Shown: positions 32,175 through 41,506, counted from the stretch's first letter. The stretch: 64,000 nucleotides of DNA from Streptomyces pseudovenezuelae (GCF_001513955.1 NZ_KQ948150.1:682001-746000), one strand, 5' to 3'. Notes: a model not told the origin generated them from the sequence alone. Made by a program: numbers and translations.

Positions 32175-33755
32175 TCAGTTCAGCCGGGCGGCGATGTGAT
32201 CGCCGACGCGCAGGGCGTTGGCGATGGCGGTCAGGGACGGGTTCACCGCTCCGATGCTGGGGAAGAAGCTGGTGTCCACGACGTACAGGTTGTCGAGGTC
32301 GTGGGCCTTGCAGTTGACGTCGAGGGCCGAACTGCGCGGGTCGTCGCCGAACCGCACGGTGCCGGCCTGATGCGCGGTGGCGCCGATGGGCATGCCCTTG
32401 TGCAGGTAGATGCTGTGGTCCAGCAGGTGGTGCTCGTGCATGCCCAGATGCCCGAGCATGCCGCGCAGCTTGTGCTGGAGGCGCTTGAGCCCGGCGATGT
32501 TGTTCTTCTCGTCGAGCGCGAGGTGGATGCCGTCGTCCTTGTCGAGGGTGACCCGGCTCTCGGGCAGGGGGAGGTCCTCCCCGCACAGCCAGAAGTCGAC
32601 GGCGTGGTGCGCCAGGACCTCGAAGGGCATGTCGGGCATGACGGCGCCGGCCCAGCGCGGTGCCTCGCCGTGGATCTGGTCGGCGTCCGACTTGCCGAGC
32701 ATCTGGATGCCGCCGAGCGGGTACTCCCAGTCGTCCGCGCCGAGATACCAGTCGTTCATCGCCAGGGTCTTCTGGAATCTGGTGGGGTTCGGTTCCTTCG
32801 AGACCGCCATCAGCGCCAGGTTGTTGTGGCGCATGTAGTGGCGTCCCACCACGTCCGAGCTGTTGGCCAGGCCGCCGGGGTGCTTGTCGTTGGCCGAACG
32901 CAGGAGCAGAACGGCGGAGTTGACCGCGCCGGCGGCGACCACCACGATGTCGGCGCCGAACGTCTCGGTCACTCCGTTGCCCAACTCGGCGACGACCCGG
33001 GTGACGGTGCGTCCGGTCGGGTCGGTCTCCAGGCGCCGCACGTTCGCGTCGGTCACCATCGTGACGTTGTCGTACTTGAGTGCCGGGTCGACGCAGATCA
33101 CCTGCGCGTCGGACTTGGCGCCCATCAGACAGGGGAAGCCGTCGACCCGGTCGCAGCGGATGCAGACGCTGTCGTGGGTGGCCCGGCCGTGCTCGTCCTG
33201 GGTGAGATTCACACCGATGGGCAGGTGGAACGGGTGCAGGCCGGCCTTCCCCAGATCGTCGCTGAGCTGCTGGATGCGCGCCTCGTGCTCGACCGGCGGG
33301 TAGGCGTACTGCGCGCTGGTCGGCCCTCCGGTGGGGTCCTCGCCGTGCCGGCCGTGCACCAGGTAGAGGTGTTCGGCCTGGGTGTAGTACGGCTCCAGGT
33401 CCTCGTAGCGGATGGGCCAGGCCGGGGAGACGCCGTCGTGGTGGCGCAGCTCGCCGAAGTCCTCGGGCCGCAGCCGGAAGAGCGCGGCGCCGTAGAACTT
33501 GGTGTTGCCCCCGACGTAGTAGTTCACCTCCGGGGGGAACTCCTTGCCGTGCTTGTCGTACCAGAACTCGGGGGCGCGGTACTTGCCCTTGACGAAGACG
33601 GCTGTGGAGTCCCAGTTGTCCCGCTCACGTGGCAGATAGCCGCCGCGCTCCAGGATCAGGACCCGTTTGCCGGTGGGGGCCAGTCGGTGGGCGAGTGTGC
33701 CGCCACCCGCTCCGGTACCGATGATGATGACGTCGTAGTGCAGATCGTCGGTCAT
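32175..33755 (-). CDS. GMC-family FAD oxidoreductase
   Basis: This is a 526-residue flavoprotein. VIIIGTGAGGGTLAHRLAPT is the FAD-binding start, RGGYLPRE and YYVGGNTKFYGAALFRLR form the flavin lid segment, and the C-terminal part has THQAG-like AHQAGTVRFG with VDTSFFPSIGAVNPSLTAIA, the second GMC signature containing the catalytic His/Asn region. No export signal is visible, so it should work in the cytosol or at the membrane. Relatives oxidise glucose, gluconate, cellobiose or choline. Beside gluconokinase, a GH15 enzyme and (on the other strand) glucose dehydrogenase, a sugar or sugar-acid substrate is likely. CxxC-containing CIRCDRVDGFPC could bind a metal or an electron partner. It is the last gene of a four-gene unit. 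Confidence 0.87.
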   Translation of the reverse strand: MTDDLHYDVIIIGTGAGGGTLAHRLAPTGKRVLILERGGYLPRERDNWDSTAVFVKGKYRAPEFWYDKHGKEFPPEVNYYVGGNTKFYGAALFRLRPEDFGELRHHDGVSPAWPIRYEDLEPYYTQAEHLYLVHGRHGEDPTGGPTSAQYAYPPVEHEARIQQLSDDLGKAGLHPFHLPIGVNLTQDEHGRATHDSVCIRCDRVDGFPCLMGAKSDAQVICVDPALKYDNVTMVTDANVRRLETDPTGRTVTRVVAELGNGVTETFGADIVVVAAGAVNSAVLLLRSANDKHPGGLANSSDVVGRHYMRHNNLALMAVSKEPNPTRFQKTLAMNDWYLGADDWEYPLGGIQMLGKSDADQIHGEAPRWAGAVMPDMPFEVLAHHAVDFWLCGEDLPLPESRVTLDKDDGIHLALDEKNNIAGLKRLQHKLRGMLGHLGMHEHHLLDHSIYLHKGMPIGATAHQAGTVRFGDDPRSSALDVNCKAHDLDNLYVVDTSFFPSIGAVNPSLTAIANALRVGDHIAARLN

Positions 33756-33860
33756 GAGGGTCCCGTTCTAGGAGTCGTCGGCTGTTCTGGCGTTGCGGCC
33801 GTCGGGGGGCCTTCCGGGTATGTCGTTCCGAACAGACATGGATGGAATGGGTGTATTGAG

Positions 33861-34379
33861 TCACCTCGTGGTCGGGGCGGCGCGTACCGCCCGGTCGACG
33901 ATGGTCCGCGGGGTGTCCACTGCCACGTCGACGGTCAGGCCGGGTTCGTCGGGCCGCAGCGGTTCGAGGGCGGCGTACTGGGAGTCCACCAACCGGGCGG
34001 GCATGAAATGGTCCGCGCGCCCCGCGACCCGTCGGCCGGCGGTCGCGGGGTCGAGCGCCAGATACAGGAACCACGTGCCCGCGCCCGCCCTGCGGAACAG
34101 ATCCCGGTACTCGTGCTTGAGGGCCGAGCACGCCACCACCCCGCCCCGGCCGGTGTCGGTCGCCTCCCGGATCCATTCGGCGATGGACAGCAGCCACGGC
34201 CGGCGGTCCTCGTCGTCGAGCGGGTGACCCGCGGCCATCTTGGCGCGGTTCGCGGCCGGGTGGAGGTCGTCCGCCTCCAGGAACGGCACATCCAGCCGCT
34301 GCGCGAGCAGCTGTCCCACGGTGGACTTGCCCGATCCCGAGACGCCCATGACCACCACGACCGTGGACACCGGGCTCAC
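33861..34379 (-). CDS. gntK: Gluconokinase
   Basis: This is a 172-residue kinase of the GntK shikimate-kinase-like fold. VVVMGVSGSGKSTVGQLLA is the P-loop, FLEADDLHPAANRAKMAAG is the substrate-binding signature of gluconokinases, and GGVVACSALKHEYRDLFR and ADHFMPARLVDSQ the later conserved blocks. It makes 6-phosphogluconate from gluconate and ATP, feeding the pentose-phosphate or Entner-Doudoroff routes. The GTG start overlaps the stop of the cyclase gene (GTGA), so it is coupled. With glucose dehydrogenase nearby it completes direct oxidative glucose use. Confidence 0.92.
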   Translation of the reverse strand: MSPVSTVVVVMGVSGSGKSTVGQLLAQRLDVPFLEADDLHPAANRAKMAAGHPLDDEDRRPWLLSIAEWIREATDTGRGGVVACSALKHEYRDLFRRAGAGTWFLYLALDPATAGRRVAGRADHFMPARLVDSQYAALEPLRPDEPGLTVDVAVDTPRTIVDRAVRAAPTTR

Positions 34380-35320
34380 AGCACGGCGATCGGGTTGACC
34401 GGCGAGCCGGTGGCGGCCGGAAGTCTCAGCGGGGCGACCACGCAGAGGAAGGACCAGCGGGCCTCCGCCTCGCAGACCGGCGCCAGATCCTCGAACTGCA
34501 GGTAGTCCAGCAGGTGAAGGCCCATGGCGTGGACCGCCAGGACGTGCACGGGGAAGTCGACGCCCTCGGTGGAACTCGGGGCCGTGTCGTTGTTCCCGTC
34601 GCCGCCCAGCACGCAGACCTTCCGGTCGGCGAGGAACTCCAGCGCCGACGGGTGGAGCCCGGCCCGCTCACGTGCCGCGTGCCACGGCCCGAGTTCGGCG
34701 CGGCGCCGGCGGTGGCCGACCCGGACGAAGAGGAGGTCGCCCTGCCCGACGCGGAGGTTCTGGGCGGTCTCCGCGGCGGCGAGGTCGTCGGCACTGACAT
34801 GACCACCCGGTTCGAGCCACGGCACACCGCGCAGTCGCGGGATGTCCAACAGCACACCACGTCCGACGATCCCGTCCCGCACCTCCTCGACGGACAGTGC
34901 TGTCGCCCCGTCCGCCGTGACGCTGCTCCTGGGCACGCCGCCGTGCAGCGTGCCCTCGTAGATCACGTGGCAGAGGGCGTCGAGGTGGCTGTCGGCGTCC
35001 CCGTGCACGTTCATCGAGAAGCTGTCCATCGCGAAGTGGAGCCCGCTGGAGGGCTCTTCCTCCGGGCGCCCCCTCATCCGGTGCTTCGCGGGCTCCGGAT
35101 TGTCCGGGCCGGGCAGCGTGTCCACCGGCGCGGCGAGCGTGACCGTCCGGCCGGTCCGCACCTCGCCCGCCGCGGCCAGCACCACGGCAGGAGTGAGCAC
35201 GGCCAGCGCGCCCCGGTCACCCGCGGCCCAGGCGGAGCGGGAGCGCAGGCGCCGGTACAGCACGCCGAACTCGTCCTCGGTCAGCCGTGGCGGTTGTGCC
35301 GGACGGGCATGCGTGACCAT
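34376..35320 (-). CDS. Cyclase/kynurenine-formamidase-fold hydrolase
   Basis: This is a 314-residue protein of the 'cyclase family' (Pfam Cyclase). The metal-binding motif is SMNVHGDADSHLDALCHVIY, the counterpart of HxGTHxDxxxH, followed by LDIPRLRGVPWLEPG and the later CVLGGDGNNDTAPS and FPVHVLAVHAMGLHLLDYLQ, which carry further ligands. Members are Mn/Zn hydrolases that open amides or lactones (kynurenine formamidase, isatin hydrolase). In this sugar-acid operon, opening of a lactone such as gluconolactone is a tempting idea but only an inference. ATG 35320 lies three bases after the GH15 stop; its own stop overlaps the gluconokinase start. Confidence 0.83.
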   Translation of the reverse strand: MVTHARPAQPPRLTEDEFGVLYRRLRSRSAWAAGDRGALAVLTPAVVLAAAGEVRTGRTVTLAAPVDTLPGPDNPEPAKHRMRGRPEEEPSSGLHFAMDSFSMNVHGDADSHLDALCHVIYEGTLHGGVPRSSVTADGATALSVEEVRDGIVGRGVLLDIPRLRGVPWLEPGGHVSADDLAAAETAQNLRVGQGDLLFVRVGHRRRRAELGPWHAARERAGLHPSALEFLADRKVCVLGGDGNNDTAPSSTEGVDFPVHVLAVHAMGLHLLDYLQFEDLAPVCEAEARWSFLCVVAPLRLPAATGSPVNPIAVL

Positions 35321-35323
35321 GGG

Positions 35324-37144
35324 TCAGCGCCCGTTCTCCGCGTCGAGCGCCTGGTCGAGGGTGGTGGCCGCCATGATGAGCGACAGATGGGTGAACGCCT
35401 GCGGGAAGTTGCCCAGTTGCTCCCCGGTCGGACCGACCTCCTCGGCGAAGAGCCCGACGTGGTTGGCGTAGGTCTGCATCTTCTCGAAGGTGTAGCGGGC
35501 CTGGGACAGCCGCCCCGCCCGGGCCAGCGCGTCGACGTAGAGGAAGGTGCACAGGCTGAAGGTGCCCTCCGAGCCGCGCAGCCCGTCCGGCGAGGCCGCC
35601 GGGTCGTACCGGTAGACGAGACTGTCGGAGACGAGCTTGCGGTCCATCGCGTCGAGCGTGGAGAGCCAGGCCGGGTCCCTGGGGGCGATGAACTGGACCC
35701 TCGGCATGAGCAGCAGGGAGGCGTCCAGGACGTCGCCGCCGTAGTGCTGGATGAAGGCGTCCTCCCGCTCGCTCCAGCCGCGTTCCATGACCTGTTCGAA
35801 GATGGCGTCCCTGGCGGCGCGCCACTTCACCACATCGGCGGGCCTGCGGAAGTCCTCGGCCAGGCTCAGCCCGTGGTCGAAGGCGACCCAGCACATCACG
35901 CGGCTGTACGTGAAGTCCTGGCGGCCCCCACGGGTCTCCCAGATGCCCTCGTCCGGCCGGTCCCAGTGGTCGGCGAGCCAGTCCAGCAGTCTGGCCATCG
36001 TCTTCCAACCCCGGTAGGTGTTCTGCTGCGCGATCTCGCGACCCTGCGACACGGCGTAGAGGGCCTCACCGTAGATGTCCAACTGGAGCTGGTCGGCGGC
36101 ACCGTTGCCGATGCGGACAGGGGAGGAGCCGCGGTATCCCTCGAAGTGTTCGAGTGTCTCCTCCGGAAGGTCGGCGTTGCCGTCGATCCGGTACATCGTC
36201 TGGAGCGGCTCTTCCTCCTTGCCCTCGCGCTCCTGCAGCCTGCCGACGAGCCAGTGGACGAAGTCCGTGGCCTCCTCGACGAAGCCGAGGTCCAGCATGG
36301 CCCGCACGGACAGCGCGCCGTCGCGTACCCAGGTGAACCGGTAGTCCCAGTTGCGCTCCCCGCCGACCTGCTCGGGCAGGCCCATGGTGGCCGCCGCGAC
36401 GAGGGCGCCGGTGGGGGCGTAGGTGAGGAGCTTGAGGGTGATGACCGAACGGTGCACCAGCTCGGGCCAGCGGCCGCGATAGCGGGACTGACGCAACCAG
36501 TTCTGCCAGAAGAGGCCGGTCTCATCGAGCTGTGCCGTGAACCCGTCGACCGTGAGGGGTGCGGGTGCCTCGCCGCCGGAAGCGCAGACGGTGAACACGG
36601 CGCCGCCCGACTCGCCGGCCTTCAGCGTCACCCTGCCGCGGACGTCCTGGCCGTCCCGTTCCAGAGGGAAGGAGGCCTGCAGGTGCGCGTCCAGCCCGGG
36701 GGACCGGAACAGGCCGGTGTTCCCGTCGAGTTCCAGCCGGTGCTCGGCCCGGCCGTAGTCGAAGCGCGGCCGGCATTCGAGCGTGAAGTCGACGGTTCCC
36801 CGCACGGCGCGGATGACGCGTATCAGGGTGTGCCGGTCGGTGGCGGTGCGGGTGCGGTCCGGAGGCATGAAGTCGACCACTTCGCCCACGCCGTCCGGTG
36901 ACATGAACCGGGTCACCAGAATGGCCGTCTCGGGGTAGTAGAGCTGCTTGCAGGTCGCGTCCGGGTGCTCGGGGGCCAGCCGCATGTACCCGCCGCGGTC
37001 ATGGTCGAGCAGGGCGGCGAAGATGCTGGGCGAGTCGAACCGGGGGGCGGCGAACCAGTCCACGACACCCTGCGACGAGACGAGCGCGGCGGTCTGCAGG
37101 TCGCCCACCAGGCCGTGGTCGGCGATGGGAGGGTAGCGGTCCAT
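35324..37144 (-). CDS. Glycoside hydrolase family 15 enzyme (trehalase/glucoamylase-like)
   Basis: This 606-residue cytosolic enzyme starts at ATG 37144, giving MDRYPPIADHGLVGDLQTAA, the typical start of actinobacterial GH15 proteins; the frame runs on upstream without family character. YPPIxDYGLIGDxxTxALV, WFAAPRFDSPSIFAALLD and GGYMRLAP are N-terminal domain signatures. The (alpha/alpha)6 catalytic part has GGERNWDYRFTWVRDGALSV with the general acid region and SEGTFSLCTFLYVDALARAG with the C-terminal catalytic Glu. Mycobacterial and Streptomyces homologues hydrolyse trehalose or alpha-glucans to glucose. It starts the minus-strand operon and would supply glucose to the oxidation genes. Confidence 0.88.
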   Translation of the reverse strand: MDRYPPIADHGLVGDLQTAALVSSQGVVDWFAAPRFDSPSIFAALLDHDRGGYMRLAPEHPDATCKQLYYPETAILVTRFMSPDGVGEVVDFMPPDRTRTATDRHTLIRVIRAVRGTVDFTLECRPRFDYGRAEHRLELDGNTGLFRSPGLDAHLQASFPLERDGQDVRGRVTLKAGESGGAVFTVCASGGEAPAPLTVDGFTAQLDETGLFWQNWLRQSRYRGRWPELVHRSVITLKLLTYAPTGALVAAATMGLPEQVGGERNWDYRFTWVRDGALSVRAMLDLGFVEEATDFVHWLVGRLQEREGKEEEPLQTMYRIDGNADLPEETLEHFEGYRGSSPVRIGNGAADQLQLDIYGEALYAVSQGREIAQQNTYRGWKTMARLLDWLADHWDRPDEGIWETRGGRQDFTYSRVMCWVAFDHGLSLAEDFRRPADVVKWRAARDAIFEQVMERGWSEREDAFIQHYGGDVLDASLLLMPRVQFIAPRDPAWLSTLDAMDRKLVSDSLVYRYDPAASPDGLRGSEGTFSLCTFLYVDALARAGRLSQARYTFEKMQTYANHVGLFAEEVGPTGEQLGNFPQAFTHLSLIMAATTLDQALDAENGR

Positions 37145-37503
37145 GGCTGCTCCGAGGTCCGGGAAGATCCCCCTGATTCCACTATCGGCCACTCGGGTGA
37201 CCCCTGCGCGTCGGAGGCGGACAGCCACCGCTCACCCCGGGGCGGCCGGTCACGACGGTCCGCCGGCCGGCACCGGCACCCTTTCGGCCCAACGGCGACC
37301 TGTCGCAACCCCGAGGCGGCCGCGGGCCCCGGCAGGGCGGCCGAAGTGGCCGTGGGCCCCGGGACCGCGCGCCGCACCCGGCTTGCCGACTTCGACCCGT
37401 CGGGCGTTACTGGCCGGAGCCGGTCGATCACGGGCGGGGGAGCCCGGCGCTCGGGCACGGTGGCGCCTCGGTGGGTCCGTCGGCCGAGCGATGGAGGTTG
37501 CGC
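37145..37503. other. Divergent intergenic region
   Basis: This gap holds no gene. It lies between divergent GH15 and DUF389 genes and must contain their promoters. GGAGG at 37493-37497 is the ribosome site of DUF389. I see no clear operator. Confidence 0.5.
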
Positions 37504-38457
37504 ATGGAGATGATCCACGTCCGGCTGGTGAGCCCCCCTGATCTCACCCCCCGGGCGATCGGGCTGCTGACCGACGACCGCTATGTCTTCAACCTGGTCG
37601 TCCTCGCCGAACTGGCGCACAACCCCGACGGCGACGCGATCGAGTGCGACATCCTGGCGGGCGCGGCCAACGCCGTACTGCGCGGTCTGCGCGAGCTGGA
37701 ACTCGACCGCCGCGGATCCATCGTCATCGAGCCGGTCGAGATGGCCTTCTCCGGCACCGCGGCCGAGGCCGAGGAGCGGCAGCTCGGAGCGCTCGCGCAC
37801 GCGCCGGTCTGGGAGGAGGTCGAGGCGCGCATCCGCGCCGAGGGCACCTACCTGCCGAGCTTCTACATCTACCTCGTCATCGCAGGCGTCATCGGGGCGG
37901 TGGGCATCATCACCAACTCCCAGATCCTGATCGTCGCGGCGATGGTCGTGGGACCGGAGTACGGCGCCATCACCAGCGTCGCGCTCGGCCTCGACCGCGG
38001 CCACGGCGCCAGGGTCCGGCAGGGGCTGTTCGCCCTGACCGCGGGCTTCCTGCTGGCCGTCCTGGTGACCTTCCTCTTCTCGTGGGCGGTCCGGGGGCTC
38101 GACCTTCAGCCCAGGGCGTTCGAGCTGGGCATCAGGCCGGTCTCCACGCTGATCGACGCCCCCGACGCCTTCTCCGTCGTCGTCGCGGTGCTGGCCGGCA
38201 TCGTCGGGATCATGTCCCTGACCCAGGCCAGGACGAGCGCGCTGCTCGGTGTCTTCATCTCGGTCACCACCATCCCGGCCGCCGCGGACATCGGTGTCTC
38301 CTGCGCGTTCTCCAGCTGGAGCGAGGCACGCGGATCCCTGATCCAACTCCTGCTCAACATCGTGCTGTTGATCCTGGTGGGCGTGCTGATGATCAGATTC
38401 CAACGGGCAGTCTGGCGGCGGATCGGGCGTCGCAGCGGGCGCATGGGCCGCGGGTGA
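37504..38457 (+). CDS. DUF389 membrane protein
   Basis: This 317-residue protein starts at ATG 37504 with GGAGG six bases upstream. A soluble alpha/beta N-terminal domain (about 1-115) with LAELAHNPDGDAIECDILAG precedes about six membrane spans. The conserved core of DUF389 is visible as ITNSQILIVAAMVVGPEYGAI, VALGLDRG and LTQARTSALLGVFISVTTIP. Family function is unknown; the fold suggests a transporter or channel. It is followed by aldose epimerase on the same strand after a 228-base gap, so co-transcription is uncertain. Confidence 0.88.
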   Translation: MEMIHVRLVSPPDLTPRAIGLLTDDRYVFNLVVLAELAHNPDGDAIECDILAGAANAVLRGLRELELDRRGSIVIEPVEMAFSGTAAEAEERQLGALAHAPVWEEVEARIRAEGTYLPSFYIYLVIAGVIGAVGIITNSQILIVAAMVVGPEYGAITSVALGLDRGHGARVRQGLFALTAGFLLAVLVTFLFSWAVRGLDLQPRAFELGIRPVSTLIDAPDAFSVVVAVLAGIVGIMSLTQARTSALLGVFISVTTIPAAADIGVSCAFSSWSEARGSLIQLLLNIVLLILVGVLMIRFQRAVWRRIGRRSGRMGRG

Positions 38458-38685
38458 CGCCGCCGACCCGGGTCGGAGACACCACGAGCGCCCGTGGGCC
38501 GACCGCCGCCTTCCTGACCGGTGACCCCGGCAGGCGAACCTGCCCGTCGATTCCGCCCGCAGGAACGTGTTGCGCTTGACCGGGCCTGGGCGGCGCCACA
38601 GGCTCCCGATGAGGGGTCCGGCGCCGCGGGCCACCACCGCGTCCGGCGCCCAGGGGACCGGACGGGAGGCTTGAGGAGGCCATAC

Positions 38686-39606
38686 ATGCGAGGCAGCCGC
38701 ACCGGAAGGCAACTGACCCTCCGACACGGCACGCATCGTGCCGTCATTGTCGAGCTGGGCGCGGCCCTTCGGTCGTACACGGTCGGTGCGCGCACCGTGA
38801 TCGACGGATTCGCCGAACAGGACCGGATCACCGGCGGGCGCGGCCAGATCCTGGTGCCGTGGCCCAACCGGATCCGCGACGGCCGGTACCGCTGGGACGG
38901 GCAGGAGCTGCAGCTGCCGCTCAGCGAGGCGACCGGCGGCAACGCCATCCACGGGCTGCTCCGATGGGTCGCGTGGCGGGTCGTGGAGGCGAGCGACAGC
39001 CGCGCCGTCCTGGAGGTTCCGTTGTGGCCGCAGCCGGGCTACCCCTTCCACCTCCACGTCCGCGCCGAGTACGCGCTCGGCGAGAGCGGACTCCACGTCA
39101 CCGTCACCGCGCGCAATCTGGACGTGAGCCCCGCACCCTACGGCTTCGGCCAGCACCCCTACCTCACCGCGGGCACCGCAGTCGTCGACCATGCGGTGCT
39201 GACCGTCCCCGCGCGGACATGGCTGCGCACCGATGAGCGCGGCTTGCCGGTCGCCGCCGAGTCGGTGGACGGGACCGAGTACGACCTACGAACGCCCCGG
39301 ACTGTCGGTGCGCTCCACCTGGACACCCCGTTCGGTGACCTCGACCGGGACGCGGACGGTCGCGCGGTGGTGCGCCTGGCCCACCCGTCGGGTGCGTTCG
39401 GTACGGACGTGTGGCTCGGTGAGGGTGCCGACTACGTACAGCTCTACACCGGCGACACCCTGCCGCTGGGGGAGCGCCGTCGCGCGGTCGCCATCGAGCC
39501 GATGACCTGCCCGCCGGACGCCTTCCGCAGCGGCACCGGGCTCGTCGGGCTCGGCCCCGGCGAGCAGCACACCGTCCGCTGGGGAATCACGCCGTGGGAA
39601 GGATGA
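38686..39606 (+). CDS. Aldose 1-epimerase (galactose-mutarotase fold)
   Basis: This 306-residue protein starts at ATG 38686 with GAGGAGG (38673-38679). It has LVPWPNRIRDGRYRWDGQEL and NAIHGLLRWVAWRV, carrying the substrate Arg and first His, then YGFGQHPYLTAG with the catalytic His, and AIEPMTCPPDAFRSG with the catalytic Glu. These are the four landmarks of aldose epimerases. It interconverts alpha and beta anomers of glucose or galactose. Because glucose dehydrogenase needs the beta anomer and GH15 enzymes release beta-glucose that equilibrates, it fits the sugar-oxidation block. An upstream extension of the frame lacks family sequence. Confidence 0.9.
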   Translation: MRGSRTGRQLTLRHGTHRAVIVELGAALRSYTVGARTVIDGFAEQDRITGGRGQILVPWPNRIRDGRYRWDGQELQLPLSEATGGNAIHGLLRWVAWRVVEASDSRAVLEVPLWPQPGYPFHLHVRAEYALGESGLHVTVTARNLDVSPAPYGFGQHPYLTAGTAVVDHAVLTVPARTWLRTDERGLPVAAESVDGTEYDLRTPRTVGALHLDTPFGDLDRDADGRAVVRLAHPSGAFGTDVWLGEGADYVQLYTGDTLPLGERRRAVAIEPMTCPPDAFRSGTGLVGLGPGEQHTVRWGITPWEG

Positions 39607-39727
39607 CGTCACCGCCACGGTTCCCGGCATTCGGGCGGCCCTCGGCCATGGTCCGACCCGCCCGGCCGCGCAGCCGACGGGCAGGAGCACCGATCCGTCC
39701 CGCCACCACCCGTCGAAAGGACCGCTC

Positions 39728-41506
39728 GTGACGACGAACCAGGTACTCGTCGGCGTGGGCCTGATCGTGGTCCTGGCCGTCGGGTCGCAGATCCTGGCCG
39801 GCCGCCTGCGCATCCCCGCCCTCATCGTCCTGCTTCCGGTCGGCTTCGCCGCCGGCGCGCTGATCGACGACGTCGACCCCGAGCGGCTGCTGGGGGCGGC
39901 CTTCTCCCCGCTGGTGTCGCTGGCCGTCGCCGTGATCCTCTACGACGCCGGCCTCGGTCTGGACCTGGCGAGGCTGAAGGGACACACCCGCCGTGTCGTG
40001 GTCCGGCTGATCTGGATCGGTGTCCTGATCACCGGGCTGCTCGGCGCGCTCCTGGCCGCACCGCTGCTGGGCATGTCCTGGCGGGCGGCCGTCATGATCG
40101 GTGCGATCCTCGTGGTCTCGGGGCCGACCGTGGTCGGACCGCTGCTCAGCTTCGTACGACCCAAGGACCGGCTCCAGCGCGTCCTGGTCTGGGAGGGCTC
40201 CCTCATCGACCCGGTCGGTGGCGTCCTGGGAGCACTGGTCTTCCACGCGGTCGTCTCGACTTCGGGGCGCCATCTCGGCAGTGGGACGACACAGTTCCTG
40301 ATCAGCATGGGAATCGGCGCCGCCGGAGGAGCGGTCGGGGCAGGTCTGCTGTGGGTGCTGTTCCGGGTGCTGCGCATCGGCGAGGTCCTCGGCACCACTG
40401 CCCAGCTCGCCGCGGTGATCGGTGTGGCGGCGATGTGCGATGTCCTGCGCGAGGACACGGGACTCATCGCCGCCGTGATGATGGGTCTGGCCGTCGCCAA
40501 CCTCTCCGGCATGGACGTACCCGCCCGTCGGCCTTTCTTCGAGACCCTTGTCAGCCTGATCCTCGGCCTGCTGTTCATCTCGATCTCGGCCACCGTCACA
40601 CCGCACTCGCTGCGCCATGTGGTGCTGCCCGCGCTCGGGCTCGCCGCCCTTCTGGTGCTGGTCGTCCGGCCGCTGGTCGCGGCAGTGTCCACCCTCGGCA
40701 CCGACCTGACACGCGGCGAGCGGGGTTTCATCGGCTGGATGGCGCCGCGCGGCATCGTCGCGGCCGCCACGGCTTCGACGTTCTCGGCCGGGCTGGTGGC
40801 CAAGGGGATCGGAGGCGCGTCGAAGATCCTTCCGGCCACGTTCGTGGTCATCACCGCGACCGTGACGCTCTACGGCCTCACCGCCTCGCCCGTCGCCCGA
40901 CGTCTGGGTGTGGTGCGCCCGTCCCGCTCACGGCCCCTGCTGGTCGGTGGCGACCCCTGGGTGGTCGACCTGGGCGTGGCACTGAAGGCAGCAGGGCTGG
41001 AAGTACTGATGTGGGCGGGGGAGGAGGAACAGCGCGAACGCATCCGGCGGGCCGGGATCGAACTCGCGCCCGGTGAACTGCTGGGCGCCGCCACGGGTGG
41101 GGCCGCCGAACTGGAAGGCGTCACGGCGGTGTACTTCCTCACCGCCGAGGACGACTTCAACGCACTGGCGGCGGTGATTCTGCGAGGCAGCGTGGAGGGC
41201 ACGGTCCACCGCCTCAGCGCACCGGCCGACAGCCAGGGCGCGGTGGCCCCGTTCATCGGCGGCGAGGTCCTGTTCGGCCCGGATCTGACCTGGCCGACGT
41301 TCTCCCGCAGGTACCAGGAGGGGGCAGCCGTTCTGGGGCAGCCCGCCGACAACGCCCTGCGGCCCGGCAGCGACCTGCTCTTCCTCGTGCGGAGGGACGG
41401 CCGCCTGGACCCGGTGACGGGGGGAAGCGCGCCGTCGCCCCGGCCCGGGGACACGGCCGTCCTGCTGGGCCCGGGTGGGCGGGGGGCCGACGGTCCGGCG
41501 GAGTAG
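39728..41506 (+). CDS. CPA1-type cation:proton antiporter with C-terminal TrkA-like part
   Basis: This 592-residue membrane protein starts at GTG 39728 with GAAAGGA (39715-39721). Twelve or so spans follow, with LLPVGFAAGALI early, SLAVAVILYDAGLGLDLARL, ILVVSGPTVVGPLLSFVRP and LVWEGSLIDPVGGVLGALVF. The last has the Asp of the NhaP/CPA1 ion site. GFIGWMAPRGIVAAATASTF is the conserved Arg-containing segment. The C-terminal about 190 residues (from LLVGGDPWVVDLGVALKAAG) are a soluble Rossmann-like region similar to TrkA-N/RCK modules, which gate such antiporters by nucleotides. It exchanges Na+ or K+ for H+ and could balance proton load from gluconate production. Confidence 0.88.
   Translation: MTTNQVLVGVGLIVVLAVGSQILAGRLRIPALIVLLPVGFAAGALIDDVDPERLLGAAFSPLVSLAVAVILYDAGLGLDLARLKGHTRRVVVRLIWIGVLITGLLGALLAAPLLGMSWRAAVMIGAILVVSGPTVVGPLLSFVRPKDRLQRVLVWEGSLIDPVGGVLGALVFHAVVSTSGRHLGSGTTQFLISMGIGAAGGAVGAGLLWVLFRVLRIGEVLGTTAQLAAVIGVAAMCDVLREDTGLIAAVMMGLAVANLSGMDVPARRPFFETLVSLILGLLFISISATVTPHSLRHVVLPALGLAALLVLVVRPLVAAVSTLGTDLTRGERGFIGWMAPRGIVAAATASTFSAGLVAKGIGGASKILPATFVVITATVTLYGLTASPVARRLGVVRPSRSRPLLVGGDPWVVDLGVALKAAGLEVLMWAGEEEQRERIRRAGIELAPGELLGAATGGAAELEGVTAVYFLTAEDDFNALAAVILRGSVEGTVHRLSAPADSQGAVAPFIGGEVLFGPDLTWPTFSRRYQEGAAVLGQPADNALRPGSDLLFLVRRDGRLDPVTGGSAPSPRPGDTAVLLGPGGRGADGPAE

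Noticed and set aside
32163..32177. Short dyad TGACGGG/CCCGTCA between cydB and the GMC gene as a terminator
   Set aside because: The arms leave almost no loop and the stem is short; too weak to list as a terminator although its position between convergent genes is suggestive.
32196..34505. A 769-residue plus-strand frame over the GMC and gluconokinase genes
   Set aside because: Both underlying minus-strand genes have unmistakable FAD and P-loop motifs; the plus frame has none.
36913..39192. A 759-residue minus-strand frame running through DUF389 and into GH15
   Set aside because: It crosses a divergent promoter region, is Asp/Arg/Gly-rich without motifs, and opposes two well-formed plus-strand genes.
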